Notes under the pieces: model-generated
What the model was told of the DNA's origin: nothing
Databases searched by the model: none
Seen by the model: only the letters and a program-made list of their open reading frames with translations
Made by a program: the position numbers and the translations under genes
Assembly: GCA_019095985.1 (NCBI GenBank)
Contig: CM032660.1
Location: 43,182,669 to 43,246,668, forward strand
Direction: 5' to 3'
DNA length: 64,000 bases
DNA from: Streblospio benedicti
Lineage: Eukaryota > Annelida > Polychaeta > Spionida > Spionidae
Shown: positions 47,501 through 59,500 of the stretch, piece after piece
Layout of the letters: the number at the start of each line of letters is the position of its first letter
How positions within the stretch are numbered: the first letter of the stretch is position 1

Positions 47501-50500
47501 AAAAAGCTACGACATTGCCCCTCAATCCTTTAAGACCACTGCCATGGACCGCACACTCTGGCGTAGTAGATGCAGTGAGGGTTGCAGACTGTTCGAGGAA
47601 GAAAGAACTGCAAGATCAACTGAAAGACGAAGGCTCCACCATGGTGCTGCTTCAAGTGCTCCACAAGTTGGAGGCTCACCATTTGTCTGTGGAGACTGTC
47701 ATCAGACCTGTGCTTCACACATTGGCCTGATCAGTCATCGCAGACATAAACATTAGACACATGGGTGCAGGAAACAAGACATTCATCGGACTGATGAGTC
47801 AATCCATCATCATCATCATAAGACTAATAAAACAAAAACAAATTGTGACAAGTGCCAGTGATATTCAGGTCAGACCAGGTAGACTAATAGAAAAATAACA
47901 AGAACTATATTTTCAGTCGTTTTTTGTGACAAGTGCCAGTGCCTAAGTCATATTAGGTCAATCAGTTGACCAAGGCTCAGGACCAATGTAGACCTGATTA
48001 TACATTTTGAATCATATGTATTTGACGAATCTACAATATGCGATGACCTACATTTTATTCTACAATTATTTTACCGCACCATTTAAACCATCAAATATGA
48101 CATAATATACACTGCATGGGCTCTATAGCGAAAGCTTCATTATCTGCTATACAATGTCGGGCCGCACTATGACCATGTCATTATAATATTACTATTCTTA
48201 TTCATATAGAAATCGCATAGGGTATCTAACCACAGACTACCAATTTCTTAGTTTTTATTAGCTCACCTGTCAGAGACAAAGTGATCTTTTGACAAGGTCA
48301 ACTTTTGAGATAACCTTTTGGCTGTCGGCCATCCGTCGTCCGTCATCCACAATTCATATTTGCACAAGCGTTATAGAAATATTAATGTTTGTGGTTCAAG
48401 CATTTTACTGGAACCTGGTCATGTTTTAACTTGATGGCTGCCAGAAAATATGTTCAGATTTTCCTATATTGTTACCAAATGCCCTATTTGCCAACCGAAA
48501 CAAGTTTAGTTGACGTATTCGTCTAGTAAACCTATAGGCAAAGATTTACAATACTTATTATAATATCTTAGTAAAATTTGGCTTAGATGTGGGCAAGCTT
48601 GCTAAAATATTATTATTACTTGTGGAGCTGAGCATAGCGAGATAGAGGCAGTGTAACAGTCTACGCTTCGATGGCTAATGACAACAAAGATACCATACAT
48701 TTTTTCGTGAAAAATGTGAGGAATTTACTTGAATAAAACAGATATTTTGCATATTTATACATTATCATTTGAATCGTGAAAGTATCGTGTCATTGACTGC
48801 CATATCAACACTTTCATCGTGAGTAAATAAAACATGATTCAACGATGCATTGGTTTATAGTTTCACATCTAGCAACCAGCGAACATATGTTTTTAGAACG
48901 ATCTCAAAATTATTGCAAATTCCATGGATTAAACGTTCGTTGATGTTTCTTAATAATAAAGAATTAAGGCTGGTAGACTAGGTTAGTTTTTAATAATAAG
49001 TGCAGCCGTTTGAATCTCACAATGTAATGATAAAATATGAATGAAAATCGAAGTATATCCCCCACCCCCTGCTTGGCTAAAAAAAAATTCAATTGGCTAA
49101 AGAATAATTTAGTTCTTTAGCCAATTGGCTAAAAAAATTCAATTGGCTAAAAAAAATTCTTCGTTTAGCCAATTGGCTAAATTTGAGATGGGTCTAGCTG
49201 TAACCCAGGCTCAGTTGTAATGCTGAATTACATTATATCTGTTAACTTTGCACTAATTGTAAAGAACTTTGACAAAGATTACAATATAAATCCTTAGTGT
49301 CGCGTCCTGTTAGAGCTTGGTACATCACCTTCTTGTCCTGAAAAATGATGGTGTTTTACCATAACATTTGCGCAACATAGAAGCTGTATGTGTGATTGGA
49401 AAAGGATCACAGCCAAAGGTTCAATGTTTTCGTAGGGAGGCCACTAGCACAAATTGTCATGAGCCACCCATTTGTATCAAGGAAAACTTAAATTAGTTCT
49501 TATAAAATAAAGAATGAATACTTGGGACATGAACTTTGATATGTGTATTTACTTCAACAATAACTTCAAAAATGAAATCATTGGCCTCTTGCCGAGAGTG
49601 GGTATCTAACTTATCAAATAGGTTTTCATCACATTCTAAAAGATGGGTTTCCAACTATTCCTCTGCAAAATTTTGTGCTTTTAATCCAAATCAGATAGTT
49701 ACGTTGAGAATCCACTCCAGTACTATGTGGGTACTGTTTTGTTTGCAGGTGGCTGTGCGTCTGAAGCAGTACAAAGACGACCTTTTGGCCTCCTGCCTCT
49801 TTTTCGTGCTGAGTTTGCCGCGGGAGATCGTCGCCGTACAAATACAAAACCTCATCCCTGCTCTCCAGGTAACATTCTACCGCAAACTCAATTGTCTCGA
49901 CATTAGAATTGGCTAAATTGTTAATATTTTATATTTTCAACCACGCCTCTAGCTTTACGTCACTAGTAAGACCACATCCGGGGCAGGCTTCATGCATTAC
50001 TTGCCACTTGCCCTGCCAAATGTTCCCCATGCCCTGTGTTGATGGCTGGTCTGACTTGTTTGTAAGTGTCATATCATGTTCTGGTGATTTCCCGCTAATT
50101 TTACGAATATTCATGAGGAGGTACAGAAAATTGACAGGTTAAAAGTTCCCCCCAAATAGCCAGAGAATTGCGCTGATTGGCTAGTTATCTAGGTTATAGT
50201 TGGGTTGTTCATAGAGGCTGGTGTGCCACCACCCTTATATGATATAGAGTGTGTGCTGGTGGCTGGTCTGACTTGTTTACGCTGTGGGTTGCAGACGACG
50301 TTTGCGCTGGGCCTGTCCTACCTGCCGCTGGCTGAGGCGGGGCTGGCGGCCCTCGAGGCCTGGTCCGCCGCCCTGCCGCCCACCACGCTCCGCCCGCTGT
50401 ACAGGGACGTGCTCCCCGCGCTGCAGCCCTACCTCAACAACACAGGTACACACAGCAAACAAACCACACAGCAAAACACAGGTACACAGCAAACACAGGG

Positions 50501-53500
50501 ACTCAGTCACCTCAACATCAGCAACACAGGTACAGAGTTCAATCTGGGGTGCACGATTCGCGCAAAATAATATCCTCCTGAACACAACTTTCATTTCTCG
50601 AGGGGGTCATATCTCACAGCTATATTCTCAAGAAAACCCTCACTTCCATTTTCCTGTCTGTGCGGGTCTTTTTTTGACAACAAACACACATGTGCCGTAT
50701 TGAACATAAACAAGAAAACGCTCGTGTGCCCTATTGACGTAAACAAGATAACGTCCGGAACGTGTAGAGTATTTCTTAACAATGTAAAGGCAGCGTTTGG
50801 CGTACAGCAATTGTTTGGCAAGGCATGGTGTTCGCTGTATTAACGTTGGCTATTTCAAAGCCCCAGGAAACTTTTATTAGCAGCCTCTGCTCTAAAACCT
50901 GTCCAGTGTGTTATACAATGATACATATACAACGTATTTTAATTCACAACTAACAAAATCTAGCAACTTTAAAGTGTCTATTCATTGTTTAAGAGAATCG
51001 GGTTATTTAATTTATTATAACATCCCTCTAGTCATTGTACACAAATTCCCAAACATGCAGATATATTGACACACTGATATTTGGACAAGAGCCAATAGTA
51101 AAACATGCACGTCTGTGCCTTGGAAAACTCTTTGATGCTAATATGTGACGTCAGTATGTTGTGACTTTTTCTGTAAAACAGGTGTACTTGAGCCAATGAA
51201 ATTCCGCATGCGAATTGAATACAATCTCTCTACGTCATTGGATGGGGCCGCCTCTTTTACCGTATTTGGGCATTGCCCCGCCTTTTTCACCTTTTTTACC
51301 TTATTTGGAACAATCAGTTTCATTTGTGGCTTGTGTTTAGTTAAAGTCCTTTGTAGAGTGTAATCATTGTTAATACCCTTTTGTTCGCATTGAACAAATC
51401 ATATTACATTTACATACTTTACATACTTTACATAACAATATTTTAATCCAACAGTTTCACTATAGAATGTTCATTTGATGCATTGATGATGAAAATCCTG
51501 GCAAACTGTCAAGGACTTCCACCGTGCAACAGCCAGTTCTCAGCCACCATTGTTTTACTAGCTATTAATCCTTGGCATGTGTTTGGTTGTGATTAAGAAC
51601 AACTTATGAGAACATTGACATTACGTCTGAGAACAAAATATAGAAGGCAGCAGCACACATTAAATTGACCCTTTGGATGCCGAGGGGTCCTACAGGAGCC
51701 CACTTTAAATACCCTCTTTAGCGCCGTGGGCTCCTGTAGGAGACTTATTTCAGAAAAAAACAGTTTGATTTTGTCTGCCATTTGATTATGTAAATACTCG
51801 TGGTTCTAGTCTCGAATTCCAGTGTGTCAACAACAACAACTTTACCTTGACATTTCGATGTATTTCTAGAAGGAAATAAGCAGCATAGTGTTAATATTTT
51901 GATTATATTCGTGAGAACGAATATTTAACCACCCAACACGCATTATCTGCTTCAAATTTGAGCCCTTAAATACTCTTATTTGTGTAAACAAAATCAACTT
52001 CCACAAAATAGTTTTGATAACAGACTGTAAACATTAGATATCCGGCCTATAGTATGCGTTGGACTTGTAAATGCATTTACAATGTAGTTGCAATGTTGAC
52101 CCTTGTTAGCGGTATCTGTCGTTCATGTTGTAGCTTTAAAAAATATAAAACATATTATACAGATTAATCTACTTAGCCTCCAGCAGTCTTCAAGCGGTTG
52201 TAATTCTAAGTTCTCAAAGAGCTCTGTCACGCTGGTTCAGTGGTTCTCCTGTCATGGGTGTTTGTGATCCAGCGTGCCGGTCGTGTGCATAAAGTGGATC
52301 CCAAACCATGAAAGCGTATTCCATGGAGGAGCGAACAATGGCAATATATGCAAATCGCTTCAGTTCTTGTGCACTGCCACGAAGGTTCCTCTAATTAAAC
52401 CCAACTTTTGATTTGCTCTTGTGCTAATCTGAAAGATGTGTGTACTCCAGCACAGATTGTGATTCAGGACAACTCCCGTATATTTCTCTTGTTCTACTGG
52501 TTTGAGAACAACACCACACAATTCATGCATATTATATAGGCACAGATTTTGTCCCTTGCTAATGGACATCACATAGCATCTGCTGGGGTTGAACACCATC
52601 GCCCAATCGTGAGCTACTAAGAATACATGCAGAACATTGTTCATGCTACATGAAACAGTATGCTGCACACCTTCATCAATCATTTGCATTTCTGTATAGC
52701 TTTTGACTGTAATAAGTGGGAAATAATCTCAACAAACCTTACGGACTGTCATGATTGTGTTCAGTGCTGATGACCAATTATCACTTCACATTGTTTTGTT
52801 TGTCAGCTTCTTTAAATACAAATTTCTAAATATTCAAAATCTAGATCTAGTCTAGACTCAATGACAATGACAATATACCAGTAGTCCATGTACTCATAGA
52901 CATAGTCTAGATGAAGTCTTCTTATCATAAGCTTTACAAAAGATATTGTTGACACTGTCAGTCAATGGCTACCGCTCCGTTATTGTTATCCATGAAATTG
53001 ACCATGGCATCATTCTTTCTTATGATTAGTTATGAAATCTTGACATTGACATAGTGCAAATCAAATCATTTTATTATAATATTGTATCCCAGTTGGCAAT
53101 AGGAGCGAAACTATTGTTTCTGTAACTTTTAAGTTTTATGCATTGAGACATCTAGTTGTCACGAAAAATCTATAACTTTTTCATCAATAAAATCATGAAT
53201 AAAGGTTAGAATACATCTACATCCAATTTTGCAAGTACACATGTACTGTTTATCACCACGACGTTTTGATACTTGAGTAGCAGCGTCAATATATTTCACA
53301 CTGAATTCCTCTCATTTCAAACACCTCTAGCCAATCTGGCCAGTGCTATAACAGGAGCACTAGCCAAATGTTATTGGTAGGTGATATTGAAAGGGCACTG
53401 GCCAAAATCCGAAGGTGCTGAAAAGGGGAGCGCCGAAGGCATGGTTACGAGCGCCGTACGCGCAAAGTATAGCTAAGGGGAACAGCATGTGAGCTTTTGT

Positions 53501-56500
53501 GATCACCTTTCGTCCGTCTTTTATTAGTATTTTATGTGATTTTCTGTAGTAATCAGCAAAATCGCTATATTTTTAAAATGCTGCAAACTCCAACTTCTTA
53601 TTTCTATCAGGCACGGATGTGAGTGAGACGGTTGCCATGGAGGCGACCTCCGGATCAGGTCGTCGGGGTCGTCGGAAGATCCCAGTGAGACTGATCCAGC
53701 AGGGGGAGAAAGGCAAGAGCAGGAAAGCGGGGCAGGTGAGGAGGCAAAACAACTCGTATTTAGAGTACAGTAGAACCTCCAATTATATATAAAAGTCTGG
53801 TGATTATGTCACAATCTACCATTGTCAATTGGATTATAGTAGTAATATACATTAATGTCATGTGAATTTTAATAGTGCTCTGGATGCACTAGGTTATTTT
53901 CTATCATTTGCTATAATCAGTGCAACTCCATGTTGATCCATGTTGTTTAGTTTAAATGATATTTCAATTTAGAGCCCAATATATATTTTTCAAGTTTTAT
54001 GTATGTTTAGCAACATGGGAAGCACTTGGCTTTCATAGCACCTGCTATCTGTTGCTAATGTAAATAGATCTAGATCCCTATAAAATAAGAAATCCTCATT
54101 ATGGACAGGATATGTCAAAATTTTGATATTTCACTTTGTTTATGTTTACAATTTGTCACCTGCCATTGTTTACCATCATCAAGCTACCAGAATTAAACAC
54201 TGGTCCTAAAGGTGGTCTTAATAGAGAGGTTCTACTGTAAAAGTCTGGTGATATAGGCGGTGTATCTCTGTATCTGTGTGCTGTGTTTGGCAGCCAGCGC
54301 GCACCACCCTCTAGAAAATATTACATAAGTGAGATACGTCCGTAACATACGTATGGCGTAACACTATGAGACGGAAAGTACTGCACTCCATAAAGTTTAC
54401 CGAAAATATACTAACACTTCAGTATTTTGCAATGTATACAAAGATTTGAGTTATTTTGCCATGGATTTTATGTACCCTTGCGAATTCTGCACCAAATGGT
54501 GTTACTTTCATAGAAATCCGTTTTGGTTAAAGGAAGTTATGCCACAAAAGGTGGGTTCGGATCAATTAAAATCTATATACTATAAGTGTTTGTGGTGTAT
54601 CTCTGTGTCCCGCAGTCGGTGCCCGCTACTGTGTCCGCCACATCCGTGCGCCTGCGCGCCGTGCGTCTGCTCGGCTCCCTCGGCGGCGCCGTCAACCACG
54701 ACCTCCTCGGCGCCCCCGTCGCCCCCGGAGACGGTGACCCCGCAGCTGACCCCGGCACCGGCGGCGCCACCGCCTGGGATAGCCGCAAACACGTCAAGTT
54801 CGACGTGCCGTTCGTGGACATCAAACCCAGCATCTACTTCGGTACGTCAAGCAATATTAGCTACCGCTGATTCATCTGAAAATTGGCAACGAATCCCATC
54901 AGTCCCACTCTGATTATCAGATGTCAAATTGACCTCTGAAATGTTTCACCAGAGATTGGATTATCATATTTTTTTTTAATTTATGTGACCTAATTCTTAA
55001 TTTAACCTTTATATTGTCATTTGTTATATGTAGACTATTCAAATCAGCAGGATAGATAGATATACTTCTATTTGTGTTTTATAAGCATAGAAAACTGCAA
55101 ACTAAAAGTCTGCAAATCTTTAGCAATGCTTGCATTGATCACTTGACCTCATTCACATCCTGAGATTAACAGCCTGTGATTGGTTAGATTTTTTTAATGA
55201 GAATAGTATTGCGTCAGAGGTCTCTTTAGGACTTCTGATACTCAGGAGTGATAAGTTCCTAACGACTCGCATATTTTGAATCAATGGGTCCGAGGGCCAA
55301 TACAATGAGTACTGGCATATGTGACCATACAAAACTATATAATCTCTCTTCTGTCTCTCCTCTATAATACAACATGACACCATCATTTATTTCCTTATAG
55401 ATAGACATAGTGCTCAAATTATGGGCAGTTTTTGACGTTCTCACAGTACTTACGTAATTTCGTTCATAATGATAACAATGCATGTAAACTTTTAACAGAT
55501 AATTACACTGTAGGTGCTGTTATTCCGTCGACGTGTGCGTTCCCGTGGAGATATATACGTAATAATTAACCCTACGTTGTATGTCCCATAATTAGAGCCC
55601 TGCTCATAATTTTAGCGCTATATCTATATATTTCATTTCCATGTTACCATACAACCTCAATCATGTGTAAGCCACAGGCCCACCCATAACAACTACTCCA
55701 TACCTTAGTTAATTAGTTATGGAATAGATCACATTTTTTTGGTTAAAATGGGAATTCTTCACCCCAGTTCTGTGGCAATATAATGTGTAATGCTAGAGAA
55801 CTACAGTGATGTGCATGCCCCTGGTTTTGCTGGGTGGAATTCTTATAAAAAGCAAAATGTCTCCTCGCACACACACGGGTTGTGAACATGAATCATTTTG
55901 ATGCAACAAACACAATATTTCTTCTTCCAGACAACTTCCTGCCGAGGATTGTTGACCTGGCCTTGACCTCCAGCGACAGACAGACCAAGGTCAGTGACCT
56001 TTCACTTTATTTTCCACCCTCATAAAAAGCAGCCAACAGCTCATTCTATAATTCTATTGAGCAACATCTCAAATGTTGGAGAAAGAATCTTCTAGCGTAA
56101 ATGCATCACCCAAGTATATCAAAATACTTTTCTATGTTAGAATTACTTCTCTGTAATGTTATTTCACAGTTTGCCTACCAAAGATTTTTTTACATTATAT
56201 TCAGTTGTTTTGATATTTCGTCGAGACAAGGAAAGAGACCATTGGTGTACTTTATATCAATTTGCAGTCAAAAATCCTTCCATTGTAGAATTCTGTTGTT
56301 CGCTTCATAATTTACCTACATTATTACAAGCAGGGATAAGATGACCAGGTCTTGGTCATCTTATTCCTGTTATAAGCTAATGCATGAGAAAAGTTTTTGT
56401 TTTTCCATTGTTGACGACATTGCAAGGTGTTGATTAAGTACTCGCCACTCGCCCCTGGCTAGTGCAAATTTCTGTTGGCTAGTGTAAATTCAAAGTGGCG

Positions 56501-59500
56501 AGTATGATTACTTGATTCCAATACTTTAATAACAAAGGATGGCTAGTTTGGATTGAACATGGCGAGTGTAAATTGAGAGTCACTCACCACAGAAGGCGAG
56601 TGTTCTACTGAACGAGTCACATTCCCTGCAGTGGCTGCTGTATAGCGTGTGTCCTGTGTTTCAGACCAGGATGTTTGAGGCTGTATATATAATATCAGTG
56701 GGATTCCTAGGGTTTTGTAAAAGACCTTATATCTATTACAGCTAGAGGCTGTGACAATTGCACTTGCTCTTCTTCTTGCACTTGATAGACGGTTTACATG
56801 AGCGTTTTTTGTAATAATAGAGGAAACAGCTATTAGGTATAAGGTCTTTTGAAAGACTACATGTGAATGTCCTCACTGTACATGTGTGTGTGGTGTGTTT
56901 CAGGTGGCTGCGAGCGAGCTGCTGCACTCCCTCATCCTGTACATGCTGGGCAGGAGCGCTGCTGCCCCAGCTGCCACCTCCACCACCGCCGCCCCCGCGG
57001 AGCCCATGGCTGCGCTGTACCGCCGCGTCTTCCCTGCAGCCGTCAGACTCGCCACGGATGTTGAACAGGTCAGGGGCGCCCGGCGTGATAGGGGATCCAA
57101 ATGACGTCACCTCATTTTTGGTCTTTTTTACCCACCTTGTCATCTTTCGTCATTTGTGAACGGGAGGGAGGTCCATATGACAATAATCAAGCCTAGGACA
57201 CAATGGACCAATCCGACTTTTAATGTTTAATGTAAAACAGAAACCATGTACACCGAGTAACGTTCTCACAAATACAGTTTGTGCTACAGTTTGTGCTGCA
57301 TTTTGTACGTCGAATAGGTCAGTAACAAGGGCTCCCGTCGTGATAGGATCACAGGGAGGTCCATATGACAGTAATCGAGCCTAGGGCACAATGGACCAAT
57401 CCGATTTTTGCGTCTTACGTAATGTGCACCGAGTAACTTTCTCACAAATACAGTTTTTGCTACATTTTGTACGTCGAACTGGTCAGTAGCAACAGTAGCG
57501 TGTGCTCCCGTTATCACCCAAGGCAGATACGGTGGTGCATGGACTTCTGACTGCTGTAATGTACAACAGGCTGCACGTCTAGTCTACTGTTAGTCTACTG
57601 CCAGAAAGTCATGTAGAGCGTGACGATCAGTGAGTGTTCAGTGCAGCAAACCTAACTTTTTAGGTCTGCCAATGACCTGGTGTGAATGTTGTTCGAGCCA
57701 ATGACCTGATGTGAATGTTGTTCGAGCCAATGACCTGGTGTGAATGATGTAGGTCTGCCAATGACCTGGTGTGTATGTTGTTCGAGCCAATGACCTGGTG
57801 TGAATGTTGTAGGTCTGCCGTGCGTTGTTCGAGCCGCTGATGATGCAGCTCATTCATTGGCTGACGGGCAACAGGAAGTACGAGTCTGAGGATACGCGGG
57901 TTCTCCTCGATACACTCATGGTGAGACACCAGTATGAAAATAACCATGTATTTCTCCCTTTTTCTGCTGTTTTTAAAAATTATGAGGAAATAGCAGATTT
58001 CTCTGGATGCTTGGAATGTCATGGAATTTTATGTTATTTGTAAGATGCTCAAACAGTTGTTGACCTTTGTAAAGCTTCATTGAAAAATTATAAATAATAA
58101 GAAAAGTTATAAGTCATTGAATTTGGGTATAAAAAACTAGAAATTTAAATGTTATTCGAGCAGAAGTGAAATTTTGTTAACCTCATTGGTTGATATCCTT
58201 CATTGTCATACGGTGCTAATATCCGCCAAACTTTGTCACAAAATCTGACAAATCACAAGCTCCACTGCCAAAATGTTCAGCCAAGATATCAAACGTCAGA
58301 CCTACAATTTCACTTTGGCCAACTAAGAAAAAAACTGAGTATGATGATTTTATTTTTCACATAAGTCCAACCCAAAGATATCTTTCCACATAAAAGACAG
58401 AACTGGGCCCACAAGTTGACTTGTAAAGGCTGTGTGAGTGATCAAACCATGAAACCGCCGATGGAAATCCTCCCACGGCTGCCTGTATTTTGCGTGTGTT
58501 GTAGGAGTGTGTTGAGAACCCAGCTGACACGGCCGTGCGCGACTTCAGTGCAAAGTGTATCCGCGAGTTCACCAAGTGGTCCATCAAACAGGTCAGTGTA
58601 GCAACTCAAATGGCCATTTGAGGCTATGTTTTTGTGTGTTCTTTTTATTTACGTGTACATGAAAGTTCTTTGATTTTGGACCCTACATATGCAAGTGGTC
58701 TCCATTTTACTTACATTATTTTGTCATATTCAAACGTAGTGTAATTTAAAAAATTTAAACCTAAATTTAAAGTTTGATTCATATTTTATTTCTAACGCTT
58801 CAACACAATGTCCTCTTAAAGATAATGCTCAGCCAAAATAATGTTTGTTCTGTAAAGCCCTGTGTCAATGGACTCTGCCTTTTCCATTGCGAGTGTAAAG
58901 AAAATAATATTTATACTCTCCACATTTATTATATATGTACACCTTTAAGAATTCCACGCCTTCTTGCTAAGTAAAAGACAAGGTCATGTGATGTTGCATA
59001 ATCGAATGATTTTCGCCAGACGTATCTTGCTTTTCTAACGGCAGACGTCACGTTTAACATGGTAGAGATAGGCGACTTTTTACGTGCACCGTCCAAGTTA
59101 CGTCTGACGAAAATAATTCGGTTTACATTTCCCACCTTCACTGTTTTGATAGGTTTATACTGGCCTCTTATTGCATAGTATTTAAATTGCTGTACATACT
59201 TTAATACGCCTAATAAATAAAAAAAACTTTCAGAATACACTGACAAAATCACATTGCTTCTATACAAGCATATTTGTTCGGCCACTGAGCATAATCTTAA
59301 AAGGAAAGTAAACTTTGATTTACAAGTCAAGTTAGCACCTATGTCGCCATCTTGGACCAGAAAGTGCCACTAGTGTCGTCTGATCTTGGTTGTTTTCCAG
59401 ACATCGCGTAAGCAGCTGGAGACGTCTGCCCACAACATCCGGTCGCTGTGGCGCCGCCTCTCCCTGCTGGCACGCCACCCCAGCGCCTACAAGCGCCTCG

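Noticed and set aside
57638-58022. Minus-strand frames with repeated histidine/threonine peptide
   Set aside because: They read the exon 26 border minisatellite backwards. The repetitive peptide is a by-product.
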